DNA of 6,938 nt from an uncultured Oxalobacteraceae bacterium (GCA_946479255.1 CAMLFK010000259.1:1-6938); one strand, 5' to 3'. Numbered from the stretch's first letter, positions 1 to 6,564 are shown. Numbers and translations: made by a program. The notes: a model not told the origin generated them from the letters alone.

Positions 1-138
1 GTGCGCAGGTTTATCGCGCAGGCGATGCGCGACGTGCCCAGCCTCGCGCTCGATGGCATTGTTTTTCAGCGTCAGCGCATCGACGAGGCAAGCATCGAAG
101 CGCAGGTGCGGCTGACGATTTATGTGAGGCAGCAGTGA
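1..138 (+). CDS. PilO/GspM-family assembly protein, C-terminal fragment
   Basis: This is the 3' end of a gene whose start lies before the window; the GTG at base 1 is only the first visible codon. The 45 visible residues read as an alpha/beta tail (helix with RRFIAQAMRDVPSLALDG, then strand VFQRQR, then strand EAQVRLTIYVRQQ). The pattern of a helix, a 'basic-hydrophobic' strand and a final LTIYV strand is what the ferredoxin-like C-terminus of PilO and GspM-type proteins looks like. In those families the protein is a bitopic inner-membrane component of the assembly platform that pairs with a GspL/PilN-like partner. The gene order that follows (connector, secretin, pseudopilins) supports this. 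Its TGA overlaps the GTG start of the next gene by 4 bp. The family assignment rests on a short tail plus context. Confidence 0.62.
   Translation: MRRFIAQAMRDVPSLALDGIVFQRQRIDEASIEAQVRLTIYVRQQ
126..137 (+). promoter_or_regulatory. Ribosome binding site fixing the GTG start at 135
   Basis: A GAGG core at 126-129 lies five bases before the GTG at 135-137, inside the end of the PilO-like gene. It supports the unusual GTG start and the 4-bp GTGA overlap, so the two genes are probably translationally coupled. Confidence 0.55.
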
Positions 139-659
139 AGCAATCCGTGCGCCGTGCCTTGCTGTTCACGCTGCTGGCCGCCACCGTGCTGGCAGCGATC
201 TGGCCCCACTCCGAGCCGGTGGAAACAGCGCCGTTGCGCCGGCAACGTCTGGACCCCACTGCGGTGCCAACTACGCGCAATGCGGATCCGAAAGCCGTCA
301 TGGCGGAAACGGCTGCGCCAGCGCTGCCGGACCGTTTCGATGGCGATATGGCGGACACCGATCCGTTCGGTGTCAAAAACTGGGCGCCGACGCCGGCTCC
401 TCCACCAGCGAAAACAGCGGCGCCTGCGGCCGCGTCGCCAAGCGCACCGCCCTTGCCGTTCACGTACGCGGGCCGGCTGGAATCAGAGCCCGGGCGTTGG
501 ACGATATACCTGATGCGAGGCGAGCAGACGTTCGCGGTCAACAAAGGTGACGTGTTCGACGGCACGTACAGGTTTGACGGCGAGGAGGGCGGCAGCTTGC
601 TGATCCAGTTCCTTCCTTTGTCGGTAACGCAGAAGCTGCAGCTCAGTACAGAAAATTAA
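135..659 (+). CDS. PilP/GspC-like connector ('secretion system X translation initiation factor' type)
   Basis: A 174-residue bitopic inner-membrane protein. A short basic N-terminus (KQSVRR) precedes one hydrophobic helix at about residues 8-23, so the rest should lie in the periplasm. Residues about 24-106 are low complexity, with a DTDPFG motif near 74-79 and a Pro/Ala-rich linker at 84-106. Residues 107-174 form a small beta domain starting PLPFTYAGRL, with strands WTIYLMRG, TFAVNKGDVF, YRFDG and LLIQFLPL. This layout matches GspC/PilP: TM anchor, flexible linker and an HR-like domain that docks on the secretin N domain. Homologues are sometimes labelled 'secretion system X translation initiation factor', which the sequence does not support as a real function. 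The position between the PilO-like gene and the secretin fits the connector role. The start is GTG at 135, backed by a GAGG site. The gap to the secretin is 8 bp. Confidence 0.78.
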   Translation: MKQSVRRALLFTLLAATVLAAIWPHSEPVETAPLRRQRLDPTAVPTTRNADPKAVMAETAAPALPDRFDGDMADTDPFGVKNWAPTPAPPPAKTAAPAAASPSAPPLPFTYAGRLESEPGRWTIYLMRGEQTFAVNKGDVFDGTYRFDGEEGGSLLIQFLPLSVTQKLQLSTEN

Positions 660-667
660 AGGCGGAT

Positions 668-2914
668 ATGAAGGCGTATGGAAGTATTTTTGTCCTGACC
701 ATGCTGGCGGCTTCGCTAGCGGGATGTGCTGGTGCCCGCTATCACCGCGAGGGTCTGGATGCGCTGGCGGACGGCAAGCTGGAAGATGGGCTGAGCAAGC
801 TGGAGCTGGCTGTGCGGGCGGAGCCAGGTAACACCGGATTTCGTTCCGATTTACTCAACCGTAAAACGGAATTGATACAGCGGCTGTTGGCGGAGGCGGA
901 TAACCATCGTTCGTCCGGCAAGGTGGACCAGGCGGAAGTTAGCTACCAGCGTGTGTTGAAGATCGAGCCGGCAAACAGCAGGGCGCAGGCGGGCTTGGAG
1001 GCGCTGACCCGCGAACGGCGCCATTTACCGTTGCTGGACCAGGCGCGGGCATCGTTGAAACAAGGCGATCCGGAACGCGCCAGTGCGATGCTGCAGGTGG
1101 TGCTGGCAGAAAACCCGGCGCAGGCCGATGCCATTGTATTGCGGCGCCAGGCGGAAGAGTTGCAAGCGCGAGCCCAGCTGAACGCACCTACCTTGCGTAC
1201 GATGCACGGCAAGCCGATCAGTCTTGAATTCAAGGATGCCAGTTTGAAGGTGGTGCTGGAAGCGCTGGCCCGCACAACCGGTATCGACTTTGTGCTCGAC
1301 AAGGACGTGCGGCCCGATTTGCGCACCACGGTGTTTCTGCGCCGCGCTTCGCTGGAGGATGCGGTCGACCTGATTTTGCAAACCAACCACCTCGAAAAGA
1401 AAGTCCTGAACAGGAATACGATCCTGATTTATGCCAGTACACCGGACAAATTGAAGGAATATCAGGATCTGGTGGTCCGAGGATTTTATCTGGCCAATGC
1501 CGACGTCAAGCAGACGCAGTTGATGATCAAAAATATGCTCAAGACCAAGGACACTTTCGTCGACGAGAAGGTGAATCTGCTGGTCATCCGCGACACCCCG
1601 GAAGCGATCCGCCTGGCGGAAAAGCTGATCGCCATGCAGGATTTGCCTGAGCCCGAAGTGATGCTGGATGTGGAAGTGCTGGAGGTAAAGCGGTCCCGCC
1701 TGACGGAGCTTGGCATACAGTGGCCCAGCCAGCTGACGGTGGCGCCCCTGGCGACCACGGCGGCCACACTGTCAGGTTTACGCGATCTCAACAGCGGCAG
1801 TCTTGGCATCACCACGCCGACGGCCGTCATCAATGCGCGCCGCCAGTTGGGCGACGCCAATATCCTGGCGAATCCGCGTATTCGCGCGCGCAACCGGGAA
1901 AAAGCGAAAATCATGATCGGCGACCGGGTGCCGGTCACGAACAGCACTACAACGGCGACGGGCATCATTTCCGAAAATATTCAATACCTGGATGTTGGCA
2001 TCAAGCTTGAAGTCGAGCCGAACATCTATCTGCAGGACGATGTCGCGATCAAGGTGGGGCTGGAAGTCAGTTCGCTGGTGCGGGAAATTCGCACCCCCGG
2101 AGGTTCGCTGGCATACCAGATTGGCTCGCGCTCGGCGAATACAACCTTGCGCTTGAAAGACGGCGAAACGCAGATACTTGCAGGCCTGATCAGCGACGAA
2201 GACCGGCGCGATGCGAGCCGTGTTCCCGGCATTGGCGAATTGCCGATATTGAACCGTTTGTTTGGCAGCGAGAAAGACGATCGCCAGAAGACGGAAATCG
2301 TGTTGGCGATTACACCGCGGCTGGTGCGCAATATTGTGCGCCCCGATGCCTCAGCTGGTGAATTTTGGTCGGGCACCGAGGCAACCTTGCGTACCCGCCC
2401 GTTCGCGGTGGCCGCCATCGCCGAGGAAAGGGGCGCAGAAGCGGCCGATGGCGGTGCCCAGGAGGGTGCTAGAAATAGCGGCGGCAACTTGCCTCCTTCG
2501 CAGATCAGCTTATCGCTGCAAGGGCCGGCACAGGCCAAAGTGGGGGCGACCTTCAAGGTGGCTGTGCGGATGAGGGCTGATGGTGGCGTGCGCAGCCTTC
2601 CATTCCAGTTGAGCTTTGATCCGTCCGCAGTGCAGGTGACCGAAGTAGTGGAAGGGGCGTACTTCAAGAAAAATGAGCAGGGCAGCAGCATGTCGTCGAA
2701 CATCGATCCTGCCGCAGGCAAGGTGTTCGTCAGCGTCGTGCGGTCGGGAAACGATGGCGTGCGGGGGGACGACGTGGTGGCTGTTCTCACAGTGCGCCCA
2801 CTGGCGTCAAAAACTGCGGAAATCAGGCTGCTGTCGGCTTCGCCGATTGTCGTCGGTGAGAAGCAGATCGTTCCCGCCTTGCCTGCGCCCTTTAGCCTGT
2901 CCATTTCGAACTGA
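668..2914 (+). CDS. gspD: Outer-membrane secretin (GspD/MshL-like) with TPR and cohesin-like domains
   Basis: A 748-residue secretin that should form the outer-membrane pore of a type II-like or pilus-like system. The N-terminus is a lipoprotein signal with lipobox LAGC (Cys20). Residues about 25-170 hold three TPR-like helical pairs (near 25-58, 72-105 and 120-155). A secretin N0/STN-like region follows at about 174-260 (ISLEFKDASLKVVLEAL, then GIDFVLDKDV), then an N1-type domain at about 273-326. The secretin core spans about 328-555, with LEVKRSRLTELGIQW, ANILANPRIRARN (397-409), IGDRVPV (417-423) and the terminal VPGIGELPILNRLFG (519-533) and TEIVLAITPRLV (542-553). After a variable linker, residues about 612-748 form a beta-rich region resembling a cohesin domain (FKVAVRM, LPFQLSFDPSAVQV, GDDVVAVLTVRPL). 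The start is ATG 668 with AAAGG at 658-662. Lipidation suggests no separate pilotin is needed. The family is certain; whether it is called GspD or MshL/PilQ-like is a matter of convention. Confidence 0.93.
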   Translation: MKAYGSIFVLTMLAASLAGCAGARYHREGLDALADGKLEDGLSKLELAVRAEPGNTGFRSDLLNRKTELIQRLLAEADNHRSSGKVDQAEVSYQRVLKIEPANSRAQAGLEALTRERRHLPLLDQARASLKQGDPERASAMLQVVLAENPAQADAIVLRRQAEELQARAQLNAPTLRTMHGKPISLEFKDASLKVVLEALARTTGIDFVLDKDVRPDLRTTVFLRRASLEDAVDLILQTNHLEKKVLNRNTILIYASTPDKLKEYQDLVVRGFYLANADVKQTQLMIKNMLKTKDTFVDEKVNLLVIRDTPEAIRLAEKLIAMQDLPEPEVMLDVEVLEVKRSRLTELGIQWPSQLTVAPLATTAATLSGLRDLNSGSLGITTPTAVINARRQLGDANILANPRIRARNREKAKIMIGDRVPVTNSTTTATGIISENIQYLDVGIKLEVEPNIYLQDDVAIKVGLEVSSLVREIRTPGGSLAYQIGSRSANTTLRLKDGETQILAGLISDEDRRDASRVPGIGELPILNRLFGSEKDDRQKTEIVLAITPRLVRNIVRPDASAGEFWSGTEATLRTRPFAVAAIAEERGAEAADGGAQEGARNSGGNLPPSQISLSLQGPAQAKVGATFKVAVRMRADGGVRSLPFQLSFDPSAVQVTEVVEGAYFKKNEQGSSMSSNIDPAAGKVFVSVVRSGNDGVRGDDVVAVLTVRPLASKTAEIRLLSASPIVVGEKQIVPALPAPFSLSISN

Positions 2915-2916
2915 CC

Positions 2917-3423
2917 ATGCACGCTTCAGCCTTCGCAATGGCCGGGCGGTACTGCCGTGATGGCGGCTTCACGCTCATTGAGCTGCTTGTGACGGTGACG
3001 ATCATCGGTATCCTGGCCAGCGTGGCGCTGCCCATGCTTGAATTGTCTACGCAGCGGCAGAAGGAACTCGAATTGCGCAGGGAATTGCTGTTGATTCGCG
3101 AGGCCCTGGACCGTTACAAGCAGGCGTCCGATGATGGCCATATCCCGCGGCAGCCGGGAGCGAGCGGCTACCCGCGCGACCTGAATGTGCTGGTAAATGG
3201 CATACGCGATGCAAAGAGCCCCGCTGGTGCCACCTTGTACTTCTTGCGCCGCGTACCTCGCGATCCATTCTTCCCGGACCCTGCCGTTTCCGCAAACGAC
3301 ACCTGGGGCAAGCGTTCCTATGCTTCCAGCGCGGATGAGCCGAAAGAAGGCGTTGACGTATATGACGTGTATTCGCTGGCGCCGGGCACGGGCATGAACG
3401 GCATTCCTTACCGCGAATGGTGA
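2917..3423 (+). CDS. Type II secretion pseudopilin (GspG-like, first of three)
   Basis: A 168-residue prepilin-like protein. The class III leader ends at Gly17, with cleavage before Phe18 in GGFTLIELLVTVTIIGIL, and Glu22 is the conserved Glu at +5 of the mature protein. The hydrophobic N-terminal helix continues into a charged helix with RQKELELRRELLLIREALDR, then a C-terminal globular part with YPRDLNVLVNG, LRRVPRDPFF, TWGKRSY and a tail DVYSLAPGTGMNGIPYREW. This is GspG/PulG-like, but longer than the next gene's product. A prepilin peptidase would cut the leader and methylate Phe. The start 2 bp after the secretin stop suggests reinitiation; no Shine-Dalgarno site is visible. The in-frame ATG at 2938 would give a more usual 10-residue leader and cannot be excluded. 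It is probably one of the pseudopilus subunits. Confidence 0.85.
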   Translation: MHASAFAMAGRYCRDGGFTLIELLVTVTIIGILASVALPMLELSTQRQKELELRRELLLIREALDRYKQASDDGHIPRQPGASGYPRDLNVLVNGIRDAKSPAGATLYFLRRVPRDPFFPDPAVSANDTWGKRSYASSADEPKEGVDVYDVYSLAPGTGMNGIPYREW

Positions 3424-3428
3424 CCGGC

Positions 3429-3806
3429 ATGCAGCAAACCCATCGAGGCTTCACGCTGATCGAATTGCTGGTAGTGATGGCGATCATCGCGGTCCTCCTG
3501 TCATTGTCCGTGCCGCGCTACTTTGGCGGCGTGGACAAGGCTAAAGAGGCGACCTTGCAGGAAAATCTGGCCACCGTGCGCGATGTGCTCGACAAGCACT
3601 ATGCCGATACCGGCAAATACCCTGCCACGCTGGACGATCTGGTCGCGCGCGGTTACCTGCGCAAGGTACCGCGTGATCCAGTCACCGACAGCAACCGCAC
3701 CTGGATCATCGTGCCGCCGAATGATCCACAAAAAGGTGGCGTGTTCGATATACAAAGCGGCGCGCCGGGCAGCACGCGCGGCGGCGTCCGTTACCGGGAC
3801 CTGTAA
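3429..3806 (+). CDS. gspG: Major pseudopilin GspG-like
   Basis: A small pseudopilin of 125 residues from ATG 3429 (129 from ATG 3417). The leader is MQQTHRG and cleavage falls before FTLIELLVVMAIIAVLLSLSV, with Glu at +5. The next stretch, VPRYFGGVDKAKEATLQENL, continues the N-terminal helix. The globular part carries the GspG hallmarks YADTGKYPATLDDLVARGYLR, VPRDPVTDSNRTW and FDIQSGAPGSTRGGVRYRDL. GspG polymerises into the pseudopilus that pushes cargo through the secretin. I chose ATG 3429 because GGTGA (3419-3423), complementary to the 16S tail, lies five bases upstream and the leader is then of normal length; ATG 3417 and GTG 3420 also overlap the previous stop. The Asp cluster that binds calcium in classical GspG is not obvious. 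The product is close in style to the gene before it. Confidence 0.87.
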   Translation: MQQTHRGFTLIELLVVMAIIAVLLSLSVPRYFGGVDKAKEATLQENLATVRDVLDKHYADTGKYPATLDDLVARGYLRKVPRDPVTDSNRTWIIVPPNDPQKGGVFDIQSGAPGSTRGGVRYRDL

Positions 3807-3808
3807 TC

Positions 3809-4270
3809 ATGCGCCGGCAAATTCGTCAGCGGGGGTTCACGTACATGGGGCTGCTGTTTTTTGTCGCCATCATGGGCGTCCTGCTGGCGGCATCCGGCGA
3901 GGTCTGGTCATCGGTCAGCAAGCGCGCGAAGGAGCGCGAACTGCTGTTTATCGGCCATCAGTTTCGCACGGCCATCAAAGCTTATTACCAGAACACCCCA
4001 GGCACGATCAAGCGTTATCCCGGCAAGCTCGATGACCTGCTTATAGACCACCGGCAGGCGGCGACAGTACGGCATTTGCGCCGCATTTATATCGATCCGA
4101 TGACCGGGAAAGCGGGATGGGGATTGATCCGTGCGCCGGACGGAGGAATCCAGGGCGTATTCAGCCTATCGGAACAGGTTCCGGTAAAAATCGGTGGATT
4201 CGCTGCTGAAGATGCACACTTCGAACGGGCCGCCACATATACACAGTGGCGGTTTGAATTCGCGCCGTAG
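3809..4270 (+). CDS. Divergent pseudopilin lacking Glu5 (possible tip subunit)
   Basis: A 153-residue protein with a very short leader (MRRQIRQRG) and a hydrophobic helix FTYMGLLFFVAIMGVLLAAS directly after the glycine. The leader plus helix is a prepilin signal, but position +5 is Gly rather than Glu. The rest begins with a basic helix KRAKERELLFIGHQFRTAIKA, followed by YPGKLDDLLIDHR, HLRRIYIDPMTG, GWGLIRAPDGGIQGVFSLS and an aromatic end YTQWRFEF. In type II systems GspK lacks Glu5 and sits at the pseudopilus tip, but GspK is about twice as long, so this is not a plain GspK. It starts 2 bp after the previous stop and ends the operon. The pseudopilin family is well supported; a tip or priming role is inferred only from the Glu5 absence. 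Confidence 0.78.
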   Translation: MRRQIRQRGFTYMGLLFFVAIMGVLLAASGEVWSSVSKRAKERELLFIGHQFRTAIKAYYQNTPGTIKRYPGKLDDLLIDHRQAATVRHLRRIYIDPMTGKAGWGLIRAPDGGIQGVFSLSEQVPVKIGGFAAEDAHFERAATYTQWRFEFAP

Positions 4271-4317
4271 CAGCCATACCGAATCCGAGCTTTCTAAGCC
4301 GCCTGGCGCACTAAACC
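4271..4317. other. Convergent intergenic gap
   Basis: This short gap lies between the end of the secretion operon and the end of the protease gene on the opposite strand. I saw only 3-4 bp stems (for example GCTT/AAGC around 4290-4300) and no GC-rich hairpin followed by a T run on either strand. Termination is either factor-dependent or not recognisable by eye. Confidence 0.5.
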
Positions 4318-4638
4318 TCAACCCATCCAGATCAAATAATCCAGGCCATTCTCAATCTGGCCGATCACCTGCGCCTGGTTTTCCGAACTTTCGCTGAACT
4401 GCGCCAGAATGTGTGCACGGCTCACGCCGCTGTTGATGGCCGCCAGCCAGAACGCGTAACCCTCCTCGTCGGGAAGGCGGTGCAGCACGTGGTCATACAG
4501 GGTTTCGAGGAACTTGGCATCGGACTGCGCGCCGAACTTGGCGACAAATTCCGGACTGGCCACGAACTGGCCTGCCACATGGTCGAGCGTGACGCCATTG
4601 TCGAGCGCATTGATCCAGAACCCGACGCCTTTCATGTC
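4318..4638 (-). repeat. Copy A of the duplicated DUF4214 coding tail
   Basis: This 321-bp stretch encodes the last 106 residues and stop of the protease. It aligns without gaps to 6616-6936, 2298 bp away in the same orientation, with about 34 mismatches counted by eye (about 89% identity); 96 of 106 residues match. The bases beyond the stop codons show no resemblance. Confidence 0.9.
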
Positions 4639-6468
4639 AGGGGTACGGTTCAGGGCCGCCTGGTACAGCCGGTAAGCCTGGCCGCCCGCGCCCTCAAGGT
4701 CGAGCGCGACAGCGCCATCGTCGAATTTGAGCCGTTCCACATTGAAGAGCGCATCGACCCCGCTGGCCGTGCTGCGCACCGCATAGCCGTACGACGAAGG
4801 GGCGACGGCGTAGTTGGCGCGCGCACCGGCAAACACCACCGTGTCGATGCCGGCGCCGCCATCGATGGCATTGTTGCCGGCAGGGTTGGCCAACACGTCC
4901 TTTCCACTCGTCAGCGTACGATTCAAGGCGCTTGAAATCGTGAAGTTGATCGGCTCTCCCGGATCGGAGATATTGTCGGCCAGGTCGATCGCATGCGGGC
5001 TCAGGCTGTACACGCCATTGAGTAGCGGGACGGAAATGCTCCAGGTGCCGTCCGGATCGACCCAGGCCTCGCCGACCTGGGTGGCGCTCTCTTCGCCGGC
5101 CTCGTTGACCAGCGCGATCCAGGTGCCGACTTCGGCGGTGCCCTTGAAGGTCGGCTGGTTGCTGCCCGGCTCCGGCATCCCATATCCAGCCGGCTTGTTG
5201 GGCGCGATGCTGTCCACCAGGATGGTGGTCGCTGAGCTCAGCGCGGAGACCACGCCGGCCACGTTGGTGGCAGTGGCGCTGACCAGGTGCTTGCCCTCTG
5301 CCAGGGTGTCGGTGTCGGTGTGCCACAGGCCCTTGGCATCGGCATTGGTGGCGCCGATCAGTACCTGACCGCTGTAGAGCTTGACGACGGCATGGGGCTC
5401 GGCGGTGCCGGCGAACACTGGCGTGTTGCCATAAACGAAGCCAAAGTCGCCGGTCCACACGTACAGCTCGGGTGCTGCCGGGGCGGCAGTGGCCAGCAAG
5501 TGCTCGCGGGTGAATTTGCCATTAGAAAACTGGAGGGTTTCAATTTCGTACAGCAGGTCGCTACCGTCACGGCCGTTCACTTGCAGCGCACCACTCGCGG
5601 TGCTGACAAAGGTGTATTCGCTGGCGCGTCCGGAAAACAAGGCCGTATCTTTGCCGGCCCCGCCAAAGAGTTTGTCGTCGCCGCCCAGGCCTTCCAGGAG
5701 ATCGTCCGCATCGGTTCCAATCAGTTGGTCGGCGCGTGCCGTGCCGGTGAGGTAGCGTGCGCCGCTGGCCGAGCCGATGCCGATCGCGCCGCCCAGTCCG
5801 TCGCCGCCGTACAGCCAGTTCAGCGCCGCCAGGTCGTAGCTTGAAAACTGTGCGTATGGGCCGCCCACGACGTCATACGACATCAAGGTGAAGGCGGTGC
5901 TGTCCTCATTGTAGGGCAGCTGGATGTCGCCTTCGAAGGGGTGCTTCAGGCCGAGCGCATGCCCCAGTTCGTGCAGCAAGGTTTCGAAGCCTCTGCCAGC
6001 CATGTTCAGGCTGCCGTTTTGCCCGGCCCATTCAGCATTGTCCAGGTAAATATAGCCGTCGGCCTTGTAATCGGTGAGCTCCTTGGTGTCCTTCATGTAC
6101 CAATACTCTATCTGATAGCTGAACTCACCCGTTGTGTTCGATCCGTACAGGTTTGCATTGGCAAAGTGCAGCGCGGCCGCGCTGCCATCGCTGACTTCGT
6201 GGAAGAGGATGCCGGTCACCCAGGTCAGATAGGCCATCGCGATGCGCGCGCCGGCTTGTTGCGCCGGGCTGAACGATTCCACATTCCCGCTGAAGCCCGC
6301 CGGGCTCTCGGTGGTAAAAGTCTCGTTGCCAGATGCCGTGGAGAAGGTGTAGGTAATGACGTTGGCGCCGGCGGTCTGGAAGTTCCAGTCGGGGCCCTCG
6401 TCAAGCAGCGCATCAATATGATTGAGGCCTGAAAGTGGGGTAACGAGCAAGTCGGAAACGGTATTCAT
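4318..6468 (-). CDS. Secreted serralysin-type M10 metalloprotease with RTX, Ig-like and DUF4214 domains
   Basis: A 716-residue protein from ATG 6468. Residues about 1-230 are a metzincin catalytic domain: zinc ligands His166, His170 and His176 with base Glu167 in HELGHALGLKHP, then the Met-turn LMSYD (Met196, Tyr198) and the typical YDLAALNWLYGG. Residues 240-278 carry RTX-type calcium repeats (GLGGDDKLF, GGAGKDTAL) followed by a cap up to about 325. Two Ig-like beta domains follow at about 330-418 and 423-512. A second RTX/cap module lies at 537-590 (GGAGIDTVV). DUF4214 occupies 594-716 as two related halves. It should cleave proteins outside the cell using zinc, with calcium-dependent folding. 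There is no Sec signal peptide, as is usual for serralysins secreted by type I systems; no type I transporter is in the window. The start is set by a promoter at 6518-6546; the upstream in-frame TTG at 6507 would lie almost at the transcription start. No strong Shine-Dalgarno site is seen. Confidence 0.9.
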   Translation of the reverse strand: MNTVSDLLVTPLSGLNHIDALLDEGPDWNFQTAGANVITYTFSTASGNETFTTESPAGFSGNVESFSPAQQAGARIAMAYLTWVTGILFHEVSDGSAAALHFANANLYGSNTTGEFSYQIEYWYMKDTKELTDYKADGYIYLDNAEWAGQNGSLNMAGRGFETLLHELGHALGLKHPFEGDIQLPYNEDSTAFTLMSYDVVGGPYAQFSSYDLAALNWLYGGDGLGGAIGIGSASGARYLTGTARADQLIGTDADDLLEGLGGDDKLFGGAGKDTALFSGRASEYTFVSTASGALQVNGRDGSDLLYEIETLQFSNGKFTREHLLATAAPAAPELYVWTGDFGFVYGNTPVFAGTAEPHAVVKLYSGQVLIGATNADAKGLWHTDTDTLAEGKHLVSATATNVAGVVSALSSATTILVDSIAPNKPAGYGMPEPGSNQPTFKGTAEVGTWIALVNEAGEESATQVGEAWVDPDGTWSISVPLLNGVYSLSPHAIDLADNISDPGEPINFTISSALNRTLTSGKDVLANPAGNNAIDGGAGIDTVVFAGARANYAVAPSSYGYAVRSTASGVDALFNVERLKFDDGAVALDLEGAGGQAYRLYQAALNRTPDMKGVGFWINALDNGVTLDHVAGQFVASPEFVAKFGAQSDAKFLETLYDHVLHRLPDEEGYAFWLAAINSGVSRAHILAQFSESSENQAQVIGQIENGLDYLIWMG

Positions 6469-6504
6469 GCCATTCAATACAAGAGGTTGCCTGCTAACAA
6501 TCAG

Positions 6505-6534
6505 CAAATTGGCAGCAAGTATTTCAAATTGGCA
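6505..6534 (-). promoter_or_regulatory. Paired 10-bp direct repeats around the protease promoter (putative operator)
   Basis: The minus-strand sequence TGCCAATTTG occurs twice, at 6534-6525 and 6514-6505, exactly 20 bp apart start to start, about two helical turns. One copy lies in the promoter spacer and the other around the predicted transcription start, so they bracket the -10 box. A regulator binding both on one DNA face would block RNA polymerase. No known regulator motif was recognised. Confidence 0.4.
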
Positions 6535-6546
6535 TTAACCTGTCAA
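6518..6546 (-). promoter_or_regulatory. Sigma70-like promoter of the metalloprotease gene
   Basis: On the minus strand a perfect -35 box TTGACA (6546-6541) is followed by a 17-bp spacer and a -10 box AATACT (6523-6518, four of six matches to TATAAT). Upstream is AT-rich. Transcription would begin near 6511, leaving a 5' leader of roughly 40 bases before ATG 6468. The position just upstream of the protease gene fits. This is sequence matching only. Confidence 0.6.
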
Positions 6547-6564
6547 AGCAAATTTAAGCTCTCG

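Noticed and set aside
11..565. 184-codon minus-strand frame opposite the connector gene
   Set aside because: Low-complexity Ala/Arg/Ser product without motif, lying entirely across the connector gene, whose TM helix and beta domain are convincing.
2026..2922. Long open frame on the minus strand opposite the secretin
   Set aside because: It is antisense to clear secretin coding sequence, is rich in Ser, Pro and Arg with no recognisable motif, and is the usual by-product of high-GC codon bias.
4271..4317. Bidirectional terminator between the convergent genes
   Set aside because: Only 3-4 bp stems and no T run are present on either strand.
4411..5844. Several plus-strand frames opposite the protease
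   Set aside because: They mirror the protease codons and have no motif, while the protease has intact HExxHxxGxxH, Met-turn and RTX motifs.
6469..6507. TTG at 6507 as the protease start, adding 13 residues
   Set aside because: It lies about 4 bases from the predicted transcription start, leaving no room for ribosome binding; ATG 6468 fits better.
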